Source of the DNA: Bacteroidia bacterium | GTDB lineage: Bacteria > Bacteroidota > Bacteroidia > JADZBD01 | Assembly (NCBI GenBank): GCA_020852255.1 | Contig: JADZBD010000025.1 | Span: forward strand, 62,001 to 126,000 | Reading direction: 5' to 3' | DNA length: 64,000 bases | In this document: in pieces, positions 55,997 to 63,686 of the stretch | Layout: each line of letters starts with the position of its first letter | Numbering within the stretch: the first letter of the stretch is position 1 | The notes under the pieces: generated by a model | Databases searched by the model: none | Told to the model about the DNA's origin: nothing | Seen by the model: only the letters and a program-made list of their open reading frames with translations | Translations under genes and position numbers: made by a program

Positions 55997-56053
55997 AATT
56001 AATTGGTTTTTAAGGATTAATGGATTCTGTAATTGACCTTTTTTTAGGGTCGC

Positions 56054-56061
56054 CAAACTTA
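56054..56061 (-). promoter_or_regulatory. Bacteroidota -7 promoter element (TAAGTTTG) for exbB
   Basis: Perfect TAnnTTTG match on the minus strand, about 57 bp before the exbB ATG. Confidence 0.55.
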
Positions 56062-56152
56062 CTAAATCTATTTAAGACGTGAAAATTAAGGAATTAGCGT
56101 GCGTTCGGTACAAAGTACGTGTCATTTTAACTATCCGTCAATCAGCATCTTA

Positions 56153-56201
56153 TAACTGGCAGAGAAAATCCCATAACTGGGTCTCAGACCTGTTTAACTG
56201 G
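56153..56201. repeat. Three TAACTGG repeats at exact 21-bp spacing
   Basis: TAACTGG starts at 56153, 56174 and 56195. On the minus strand, the direction of exbB, they read CCAGTTA, similar to the GTT-centred half-sites of LytTR regulators, which occur as direct repeats about 21 bp apart. The array lies about 90-150 bp upstream of the exbB -7 element, and the last copy overlaps the DedA stop codon. Confidence 0.5.
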
Positions 56202-56844
56202 ATGGGGGAGTATTTTTCTGACCGGCTCTTTCCTTCCGGTAGGTTCGGATCACCGGAATGATGGTGATGATGATGAGAAAGATGAGGATGTATTCCAGGT
56301 TTTCTCTAACGGCCGGCACATCTCCCAGCAGGTATCCGGTAATACCGATGCTGCCGATCCAGGCTACGGCACCACTGATATTATAAAACGTGAAGCGGGC
56401 GAAATTCACCCGGATCACTCCCGCAAGAATGGGTGCAAAGGTTCGAATGATGGGAAGAAACCGGCCGAGTATCAGCGCCTTTGCCCCGTGTCGCTGGTAA
56501 AAGCTGCGGGTAACTTCGAGGTATTTCTTTTTAAAAATCAGCGAGTCATCGCGTTTGAATAATGGTGGTCCTACCCGGTAACCGAACCAGTAGCCGGCAA
56601 TATTACCGATGATAGCCGCTGCCATCATACAGGGCAGGAGCACATAAATGGAAACACCAAGCAGTTCCGGCTGTGAAGCGCATAACAGGCCGGAGACGAA
56701 TACGAGGGAGTCGCCCGGAAGAAAAAATCCTACGAACAGTCCGGTTTCTGCGAAAATAACGAACAACAGGAGCACCAGCCCTCCCTTGTGAATAATGGTT
56801 TCAGGGTTGATCAGTTCTTTGAGAAACTCCCACGCTTCAAGCAT
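56194..56844 (-). CDS. DedA-family membrane protein (VTT domain)
   Basis: 216 residues from the ATG at 56844, overlapping the end of the symporter gene by 8 bp; a start 39 bp upstream is possible. Several membrane helices, with the ETGLFVGFFLPGDSLVFVSGLL segment and the family hallmark GRFLPIIRTFAPILAGV including the functional Arg residues. DedA proteins act in membrane homeostasis, some as lipid scramblases or flippases of undecaprenyl phosphate. Same transcript as the symporter gene. Confidence 0.9.
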   Translation of the reverse strand: MLEAWEFLKELINPETIIHKGGLVLLLFVIFAETGLFVGFFLPGDSLVFVSGLLCASQPELLGVSIYVLLPCMMAAAIIGNIAGYWFGYRVGPPLFKRDDSLIFKKKYLEVTRSFYQRHGAKALILGRFLPIIRTFAPILAGVIRVNFARFTFYNISGAVAWIGSIGITGYLLGDVPAVRENLEYILIFLIIITIIPVIRTYRKERAGQKNTPPSS

Positions 56845-58204
56845 CTTCAGGCGACTCTTTAAATTCTCCTTCCCATTTTGCAATTACTACAGTGGCCAGG
56901 CAGTTGCCAATCACGTTTACGGACGTTCGTGCCATATCCATCAATTCGTCAATGCCGAGTATAATGAAGATCGGCCAAACAGGAAGTCCGAAGGAAGCAG
57001 CGGTTCCCAGCAGAATCACCAGCGAAGCGCGCGGAACACCCGCCACTCCTTTACTGGTGATCATCAGGGTCAGCACCATAATGAGTTGTTCTTTCCACGA
57101 CATATCAATTCCGGCTACCTGTGCCACAAATACGGAGGCAAGAGAAAGATAAAGCGTGGTACCGTCGAGGTTAAAACTGTATCCTGTAGGCAAAACAAAA
57201 GCAACGATTTTTCTTGGAACACCAAATTTTTCCATGTTTTCCATGGCTTTAGGAAGGGCGGCTTCTGAGCTGGTGGTTGCAAATGCAATGGAAACAGGTT
57301 CGGCAATGGCGGAAATGAACCGCCGGAGCGGTATGCGAATGATAAGGGCTACCGGCAGTAATACAAATGCCAGAAAGAAGATGAGCGCTCCGTAAAGCGT
57401 GAACAAGAGCTGAAACAAGTTGACAAGTATTCCCAGTCCCATATGACTTACCGTGTATGCAATGGCAGCGCCTACGCCCACGGGCGCGAAATACATCACT
57501 ACTTTGGTAAACTTAAACATCACCTCTGCCAGACTCTCCGAGAAATCCAGCATGGGTTTTCGCTTTACTTCATTCACGAGCGCCAGTCCGATGGCAAACA
57601 GAACACTGAAAATGACAATCTGCAGCACTTGTCCTTCTGCTATCGACTTGGCAATGTTTTCTGGAAAAATGTGCAGGATCACCTCCTGGGTGGTTTGTTT
57701 CACCGCCACGAGTTCTTCCCGGTGCTCTGTTCCTTCAGGAATGGTTACGCCAACGCCGGCCTGCGTAAGATTGATGGCGGCAAGTCCGACAAAAAGAGCG
57801 AGCGTTGTAACAATTTCGAAATAGAGAATAGACTTGAGCCCCATTCGTCCGACCTGCTTCAGGTTGGAATGTCCCGCAATACCCACTACCAGCGTGGAAA
57901 AGATAAGCGGGGCAATAATGGTTTTGATTAGCTTCAAAAATATTTTACTGCACACCTGCAGATGGGTGGCAATGTCAGGAATATCGTGCCCCACTTCAAC
58001 GCCCAGAAACATGCTGTAGAGGATCCAGGCGGTCAGGGATTTTTGTTTAAATACAAAAAAACCGAACGTAAGCAGAACAATTAGCCGGAGAGGGACCAGC
58101 AATGCCGGGGGAAGTCCGAACCAGCCGTTTTCTTCTGCAAGCATAAGTACGCCGTAGACCGAAACGATCAATAGATAAATAATAGAAAGGCGTCCTTTAT
58201 TCAT
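56837..58204 (-). CDS. Dicarboxylate/amino acid:cation symporter (DAACS family)
   Basis: 455 residues, polytopic. Family motifs: TTSSEAALPKAMEN (the serine-rich re-entrant loop) and GYSFNLDGTTLYLSLASVFVAQ (NMDGT-like motif), then ASKGVAGVPRASLVILL-like sequence. Takes up C4-dicarboxylates or glutamate/aspartate with Na+ or H+. Substrate not determined. Coupled to the DedA gene; 28 bp from nuoN, in the same direction. Confidence 0.92.
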   Translation of the reverse strand: MNKGRLSIIYLLIVSVYGVLMLAEENGWFGLPPALLVPLRLIVLLTFGFFVFKQKSLTAWILYSMFLGVEVGHDIPDIATHLQVCSKIFLKLIKTIIAPLIFSTLVVGIAGHSNLKQVGRMGLKSILYFEIVTTLALFVGLAAINLTQAGVGVTIPEGTEHREELVAVKQTTQEVILHIFPENIAKSIAEGQVLQIVIFSVLFAIGLALVNEVKRKPMLDFSESLAEVMFKFTKVVMYFAPVGVGAAIAYTVSHMGLGILVNLFQLLFTLYGALIFFLAFVLLPVALIIRIPLRRFISAIAEPVSIAFATTSSEAALPKAMENMEKFGVPRKIVAFVLPTGYSFNLDGTTLYLSLASVFVAQVAGIDMSWKEQLIMVLTLMITSKGVAGVPRASLVILLGTAASFGLPVWPIFIILGIDELMDMARTSVNVIGNCLATVVIAKWEGEFKESPEDA

Positions 58205-58232
58205 GGCGATGCGCGCATGCGGGATATGAAAT

Positions 58233-59618
58233 CTATTTTACTATTTCTATCCCCAGCAACAGGTCAGGATATATACCCAGTGCAATAAGGAAGACCACAC
58301 ACACCAGCAGGATCATCCGGTGTGGTACGGAAAGCTGAACATCCTGCGAATCCGGCTCTCTGTAATACATGCAGATGATCAGGCGGAAATAGTAATACAC
58401 TCCCACCAGCGACCCGAGGATTCCCACCACTGCCAGCAGCACATGCCAGGGCATGCTGAGCTGAAGGAGGGAGGAGAGGATGCTGTACTTGGCAAAAAAG
58501 CCGGCTACCGGAGGAATTCCTGCAAGCGAGAGCATTCCCACCGTGAGGGAGAATGCCAGCAGCGGACTTTTCTTCGCAAGACCGTTGAACTGATCAAAGG
58601 TGTTGAATCCGGTGGCGATGAGCGCCGTGAACGCAATGAAAGAAGCAAGGGCGTAAGCTGCGGCGTAATAGAAAAGAGCGCCAACCGCATCTATATTCAT
58701 TGCGATGATGGCCATAACCATGAATCCGGCATGTGACACACCGGACCATGCGAGCATCCTTTTCACACTTTGCTGGTAAACAGCGGTTACATTTCCGATG
58801 ATCAGGGAGAGGGCGGAGAGCACCATTAACACATTCATCCAGGTGTCGTTCACCCCGGTCATGGAATAAGCCATCAGCCGGAAAAAAGCCGCAAAGGCAG
58901 CGGTTTTCACAATGGTGGCCATAAAAGCGGTAACCGGTGTGGGTGCTCCGGTATATACATCGGGAGCCCAGGTATGGAAAGGAGCGAGTGAGACCTTAAA
59001 GGAAAGTCCGGCTACAATCAGGAGTACACCGGCATAAAGGAAACCGGGATGTGGAACAGAGGTAGTGTGCAGTGCATTGCTGATTGTCTGGAGATCGAGA
59101 CTGCCGGTGGCGCCGTACAAAAAAGCCAATCCAAAAAGAAGGAAAGCGGAGGCGAAGGCTCCCATGAGAAAATACTTGAAGGCACTTTCGTTGGATTCCA
59201 GGGAATCTTTTTTACTGCCCGCCAGCACGTATACGGGAATGGAGAGAATTTCCACACCAAGGAAGAACATGGTGAGGTTGTTAAAGGAAACCAGAACAAC
59301 TGCGCCGGTGATTGCAAACAGGGTAAGTACGAAATGATCGGAAACGGAAGTTGCGGTCTGGATATATTGGTTAGACATCACGTACCATATGATGGCCATG
59401 AAACAGATAAGAATGGTAAATGCCGCTGCGTAATTGTCGAAGCGGATCATATTATTGAATATGGCAGGCAGCGAAGCATTGCCCCATCCGATCACGGAGG
59501 CCACGATAGTGGCAAGCATCCCCAGTACCACCAGGGGAAAAATAAGTGAACGCAGTTTTCCCAGTTCTGCAAGCAGGGCCAGCAAACCCACGGAAGAAAG
59601 AATGATGAGAGCGTTCAT
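58233..59618 (-). CDS. nuoN: NADH-quinone oxidoreductase subunit N
   Basis: 461 residues, about 14 transmembrane helices. Antiporter-like proton-pumping subunit of respiratory complex I. Evidence: YFLMGAFASAFLLFGLAFLYG, FKVSLAPFHTWAPDVYTGAPTPVTAFMA, and KRMLAWSGVSHAGFMVM with the conserved Lys and His in the ion path. Overlaps nuoM by 4 bp, as in normal nuo operons. Confidence 0.95.
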   Translation of the reverse strand: MNALIILSSVGLLALLAELGKLRSLIFPLVVLGMLATIVASVIGWGNASLPAIFNNMIRFDNYAAAFTILICFMAIIWYVMSNQYIQTATSVSDHFVLTLFAITGAVVLVSFNNLTMFFLGVEILSIPVYVLAGSKKDSLESNESAFKYFLMGAFASAFLLFGLAFLYGATGSLDLQTISNALHTTSVPHPGFLYAGVLLIVAGLSFKVSLAPFHTWAPDVYTGAPTPVTAFMATIVKTAAFAAFFRLMAYSMTGVNDTWMNVLMVLSALSLIIGNVTAVYQQSVKRMLAWSGVSHAGFMVMAIIAMNIDAVGALFYYAAAYALASFIAFTALIATGFNTFDQFNGLAKKSPLLAFSLTVGMLSLAGIPPVAGFFAKYSILSSLLQLSMPWHVLLAVVGILGSLVGVYYYFRLIICMYYREPDSQDVQLSVPHRMILLVCVVFLIALGIYPDLLLGIEIVK

Positions 59619-61072
59619 TTAGCGAATCCGGTGCTGTTCAACAATACTTCTACGGCCGGAGAGGCGATGTCCAGCAAGGGGGAGGGGAATACGCCGAAAA
59701 GTACAATTACCAGTGCCAATATGGTCAGGATCCATTTTTCGTTGCCGCCGATTTCGGAAAACGAAGAAGTAATGCCATTGGTTTCACCCAGCATGATTCC
59801 CTGGTAAGAGCGCAACATGTACACTGCGCCGAGTATCACGGTAAGGCCTGCGAAGATTGCCGTCCATAACCCGTACTGGAAAACGCCGGTGAGAAGCAGC
59901 ACTTCTCCCACAAAGCCGTTGGTGAGCGGGAGGGCTACGCTTCCCAGCATCACTATGAGGTAAAGCACAGCGAATGCAGGAGCTACGTTGCGGATGCCGC
60001 CGAGGTCGGAAATGGTTCTGGTTTTGGTGCGGGAGTCAATGATGTCGGAAATGAAAAACAATCCCACCACATTGATCCCGTGTGCTACCATTTGAATGAC
60101 CGCACCGGTGATTCCCTGCGTGGTCAGGGAGAAAGTTCCCGCTACAATGAGTCCAACGTGTGCGATGGAAGAATAGGCGATGAGGCGTTTAAGATCTGTT
60201 TGAACAATGGCAATGCAGGAGGCGTAAACGATACCGATTACAGAAAGCGTCATCACCAGCCCGCTCCATTCCTGTACTGCGCCGGGCACCACAGGCAAGA
60301 GCCAGCGTAAAAGACCATAGGTTCCCATTTTAAGCATTATTCCTGAGAGGAGCATGGTTCCCGGGGTGGGAGCAGAGGTGTAGGTATCGGGCTGCCATGT
60401 GTGAAAGGGGAAAATGGGGATCTTGATGGCGAAGGCGAGGAAGAAACACCAGAAGACAAATGTTTGTGCTCCGGAAGAGAGGGCATGGCCGGCGGCGTAA
60501 AGATCCCGGATGGCGAAGGAACCTTGTGTATGCCGGTAGAGATAAATAAGTCCGATCAGCATGAAGAGTGATCCGGCGAGTGTGTACACGAAAAATTTAA
60601 ATGTGATGCGCGCCCGGTCTTTTCCGCCCCAGAGCAGGCAGATGAACCAGATGGGGATGAGGGCAAGTTCCCAGAAGATGTAGAACAGAAAACCGTCCGT
60701 GGCAGTAAATACTCCCAGCAGGGCCATCTCCATGAAAAGAATAAGGGCGTAGAAGACGTTTGTGTTTTTGTAATCGTGCCTGAATGAGGTAAGGATGATG
60801 AAGGGCACAAGGGAAGTTGTGAGCAGCACAAGTAGTATAGAAATACCATCTGTGTTGAGGGCGATGTTTGCGCCGATGGAACGAATCCAGGGAAGATTAC
60901 AACCCAGCAGTCCGTTGGGATCCTGCGATTGAAAAACATAAAAGGCGGCAGCCGACAGGCAGAACACAAGCAGAGAAGAAACAAAGGCGAGCCGTTTGGC
61001 TTGTGCGGGCGGCGAGACCAAAAGAAGCAGTCCGCAAAGCAGTGGAAGAATGAGAAGCGCCAGCAATAGCAT
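59615..61072 (-). CDS. nuoM: NADH-quinone oxidoreductase subunit M
   Basis: 485 residues, polytopic. Second antiporter-like subunit of complex I. Evidence: FWELALIPIWFICLLWGG with the key Glu, AFAIKIPIFPFHTWQPDTYTSAPTPGTMLLSG, and LKRLIAYSSIAHVGL. In the usual order nuoL lies directly upstream, but here nothing resembling nuoL precedes it within the window. Whether nuoL is elsewhere or lost cannot be seen. Confidence 0.95.
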   Translation of the reverse strand: MLLLALLILPLLCGLLLLVSPPAQAKRLAFVSSLLVFCLSAAAFYVFQSQDPNGLLGCNLPWIRSIGANIALNTDGISILLVLLTTSLVPFIILTSFRHDYKNTNVFYALILFMEMALLGVFTATDGFLFYIFWELALIPIWFICLLWGGKDRARITFKFFVYTLAGSLFMLIGLIYLYRHTQGSFAIRDLYAAGHALSSGAQTFVFWCFFLAFAIKIPIFPFHTWQPDTYTSAPTPGTMLLSGIMLKMGTYGLLRWLLPVVPGAVQEWSGLVMTLSVIGIVYASCIAIVQTDLKRLIAYSSIAHVGLIVAGTFSLTTQGITGAVIQMVAHGINVVGLFFISDIIDSRTKTRTISDLGGIRNVAPAFAVLYLIVMLGSVALPLTNGFVGEVLLLTGVFQYGLWTAIFAGLTVILGAVYMLRSYQGIMLGETNGITSSFSEIGGNEKWILTILALVIVLFGVFPSPLLDIASPAVEVLLNSTGFAK

Positions 61073-61456
61073 AAGTGGCGTAAAAGTAAGGGATTAGATC
61101 ATAAAACCGAAGGCTCTGGATCTTCTTTTTAAGCTTGGGGATTTGGATGTACGGCCCGGGTAAGTACGGCCACAGAAAGTCGTCTACTAATCAACGTATT
61201 ATCTTGTTTTTCAAGGGGAAAGGTATCAGAATGGTGAGGGGGCCGGGCACTTGCAGCGGCAATCCGCAGTAACATACCTGCGGCCGGGAAGCAGACCTGC
61301 AAGCCCTCACGCTTCGGCAGGCAGGTTGTTGAAGGTTGCTACTCACCACAGGCTACTCGCCCAATAAAGCTGATTTGCTTGTGATTCAGGGGTATTATTT
61401 ATCAATGTTACCTCCAGTAATAAAACAGAAACGCACCTGGTTTGATCAGGATAACC
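61073..61456. other. Non-coding stretch between nuoM and the secreted-protein fragment
   Basis: No convincing gene, tRNA or terminator. The part 61235-61400 is GC-rich and contains GCAGGCAGG and GACCTGCAAGCCC runs; the rest is AT-richer. Expected nuoL sequence is absent. It looks like rearranged or decayed DNA. Confidence 0.4.
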
Positions 61457-61576
61457 GAGCAAGGCAGAGGGAAAGTAATAATTAACGGATCAGAGTTAAA
61501 TGCAGGTCTTTATTTGTATGGCCTTGTTGTGAACAATATCGAAGTTTGTGTTAAAAGGATGCTGTTAACAAAGTAG
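61457..61576 (+). pseudogene. 3' fragment of a secreted-protein gene (T9SS-type tail)
   Basis: A 39-codon frame ending in TAG reads EQGRGKVIINGSELNAGL then YLYGLVVNNIEVCVKRMLLTK. This matches the C-terminal end seen in many Bacteroidota exported proteins (G-x-V-x-I-x-x-S-x-L-x-A-G-x-Y-x-Y ... KRMxLTK), but an upstream stop at 61421 and the lack of any further domain show that only the tail is left. Confidence 0.5.
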
Positions 61577-61632
61577 CCTTTTCCGGACGTTATTAGAGTA
61601 ACAGGCTTTGTAGATTCGCCATTATAGAAAAG

Positions 61633-63165
61633 TTGGAGATTCAATATATTTCTTTTGTCGCGGGCGTGGCAGGGCTTTCTTTCCTGTTAGTAAGCGTTTG
61701 TTGTTTTCTGTTTGGATGGCAAAAGACAAGCCTTTATTTATTACTCTCATCGTTGATGCTACTTTTGACTGCTGCAATAAATTTAGATCCATTTCTAAAT
61801 GTTTGGGATGAGAGGTTCCATGCTTTGGTGGCAAAAAACCTACTTAGTCACCCCCTGAAACCTACTTTGTATGATAATCCTATCGTGCCAATGGCTTATG
61901 ACCGGTGGGACCGGTATTATATCTGGTTGCATAAAGAGCCATTGTTTTTGTGGCAAATCGCGTTGAGCTTTAAGATCTTTGGAATTAATGAGTTTGCGGT
62001 TCGGATTCCCAGTGCAGTGCTGGCCTTTTTTACGGGTATGGCAATCTTTAGAAGTGGAGTTATTATCGGAAATTTTAGAGTCGGGTACATAGGCTTGTTT
62101 CTCTTCGTAACCACGGGATTTATCTATCGCCTCGTTTCCGGAAGATTGACGCTGGAGCATAATGACATTGCATTCATGGGATATGTTTCTTTAAGCTATT
62201 GGTCGTTTTTGGAATATACCAATAGGAGGTCTTCAAAATGGATAATTCTTATTGGGCTATTCGCAGGTCTGGGGGTGTTGTGTAAGTGGTTGGTTGGTTT
62301 ATCTGTCTATTTAATGTGGTTTATTTACATCCTAAAAACAGACGGCGCTAAGATAAGGAACGCAGTGCCGAAATTAAAAGCATTTGGAATTTCTACGATT
62401 TTGATTTCTACGTGGCTTTTATACGCTTTCATTCATTACCCTGCCGAGTTGGCACGTTCTATGAAACACCATTCCGATCATCTATTCATAGCAGTGGATG
62501 GACACACCGGAACCTGGACATACCATTTTGAGCGCATCTATGAGCTGTTCAATTTAAGCTGGGGGCTGGTTGTTCTGTCTATAGTATGCGCATTTTATTT
62601 CATGAAGAATAATAATGTGTTTTGGCCCCTGTTGGCGGTAATAATTTCAGTTTACTTGCTGTTTACGGTGGCCGAAACTAAGATGCCCGCATTTACTATC
62701 ATATTGATTCTGCCCATCTATCTGCTTCTTTCCGTGACATTAGATAAATTGATTTCATTGTGGGACGGGGGGAGACAGAAGGTAGTCGCCACTATTGTGG
62801 GCTTCGGAATGTTAACCCTTGTGTTTAGTAGATTGGATATTTCAGCGGTACTTAAAGACTATGCGATTAACTCGGAAGGAAATTATTATTCTTGGAGTTT
62901 AATGCACAACCGAAAGATCTTTAAAGACCTAAGGTTGACGAACAATACAGTGTTGTTTAACGTAAAGGGCAGGCACTACATCGAGGCTATGTTCTATACG
63001 GACAAGCCGGCCTATAATTTTATTCCTTCTGAAGAACAGGTACAGAAGGTAATCGCCGAGGGACACTCTATTGCAATATTTGTTAATCCGGGAGACACCT
63101 TACCGGAATATATTATGAAGGCGAATCCGGTAATGCTTGAGAATAATTTGTTTTTATGTGAGTAG
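61633..63165 (+). CDS. GT39/ArnT-like membrane glycosyltransferase
   Basis: 510 residues from a TTG at 61633; no better start fits the first membrane helix (YISFVAGVAGLSFLLVSVCC). About 11-12 membrane helices. The acidic loop motif after the second helix (NVWDERFHALVAKNLL) is that of GT-C enzymes such as PMT and ArnT, followed by WLHKEPLFLWQIALSFKIFGINEFAVRIPSAVLAF, also typical. It probably moves a sugar from a lipid-linked donor; acceptor unknown. Base composition is AT-richer than its neighbours, with island-like flanks, suggesting recent arrival. Confidence 0.85.
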   Translation: MEIQYISFVAGVAGLSFLLVSVCCFLFGWQKTSLYLLLSSLMLLLTAAINLDPFLNVWDERFHALVAKNLLSHPLKPTLYDNPIVPMAYDRWDRYYIWLHKEPLFLWQIALSFKIFGINEFAVRIPSAVLAFFTGMAIFRSGVIIGNFRVGYIGLFLFVTTGFIYRLVSGRLTLEHNDIAFMGYVSLSYWSFLEYTNRRSSKWIILIGLFAGLGVLCKWLVGLSVYLMWFIYILKTDGAKIRNAVPKLKAFGISTILISTWLLYAFIHYPAELARSMKHHSDHLFIAVDGHTGTWTYHFERIYELFNLSWGLVVLSIVCAFYFMKNNNVFWPLLAVIISVYLLFTVAETKMPAFTIILILPIYLLLSVTLDKLISLWDGGRQKVVATIVGFGMLTLVFSRLDISAVLKDYAINSEGNYYSWSLMHNRKIFKDLRLTNNTVLFNVKGRHYIEAMFYTDKPAYNFIPSEEQVQKVIAEGHSIAIFVNPGDTLPEYIMKANPVMLENNLFLCE

Positions 63166-63305
63166 CCGTGTGCCTGACAACACTTGAAGATGGGTTTCCA
63201 GACCTAATGGCTCAAGGGGCAATTCGTCACCCTGAGAGGTTTCCCTCGCCAGGGGCTCGGGACAGGCTTCTCGCCTCTTTAGAAACAATTCAGGCTAACT
63301 TGCCT
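63166..63305. other. Short non-coding stretch
   Basis: No gene seen between the GT39-like gene and the miniature element. The sequence carries G/C-rich direct repeats (AGGTTTCCCTCGCC, AGGCTTCTCGCCTC) of unknown meaning and does not continue the interrupted gene on the other side of the element. Confidence 0.4.
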
Positions 63306-63420
63306 GGAAATTCCGCTTAAAATGACCCCCATATTCCGGGGCAAACTGACCCCTGCATTTTTTCAAGTTGATCATGGCTGTTCAAAGTGGAATGTAGGGG
63401 TCTATTTGAGCGGAATTTCC
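63306..63420. mobile_element. 115-bp IS21-like miniature element (no transposase)
   Basis: Ends form an imperfect 24-bp inverted repeat: GGAAATTCCGCTTAAAATGA... (63306-63329) against the complement of ...GAGCGGAATTTCC (63397-63420), differing at only a few positions. Repeated GACCCC blocks inside (near 63321 and 63347) resemble the multiple end repeats of IS21 elements in Bacteroidota. There is no istA/istB, so it is a solo-end or MITE-like derivative. A target-site duplication was not found. Confidence 0.6.
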
Positions 63421-63684
63421 TCCATACGCATTGCCAGTCCTGGCAGGCTGGTTGCCGCACCAATTATCCGGAATATGATTAGAAAACGACATTACTGGCA
63501 TGCATGTATCATAGAAGTCCGGAGTGCCAATCAATCTCCACTGATCTGCATTGTCTAAATAGGTATTGATGCAATCATTATTGATCTCAAAACCGCCATT
63601 ATAGACAAGGTTCTGTCCGGTAGCATTAAATGACAAACAGATGCCCAGAAGTATTTTTCCGAACATCTGTTTGAGATTGATCAT
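63382..63684 (-). pseudogene. Secreted-protein gene truncated by the IS21-like element
   Basis: The frame begins with a signal peptide (MFGKILLGICLSFNATGQ) and an N-terminal module NLVYNGGFEINNDC ... WCGNQPARTGNAYGG resembling the start of Bacteroidota exported proteins (NLVPNGSFE-type domains). After codon 88 the frame runs into the element and stops after 12 further codons. The missing part would be expected to hold the rest of the domain and a sorting tail, as in the gene just upstream. ATG lies 2 bp after that gene's stop. Confidence 0.7.
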
Positions 63685-63686
63685 CG

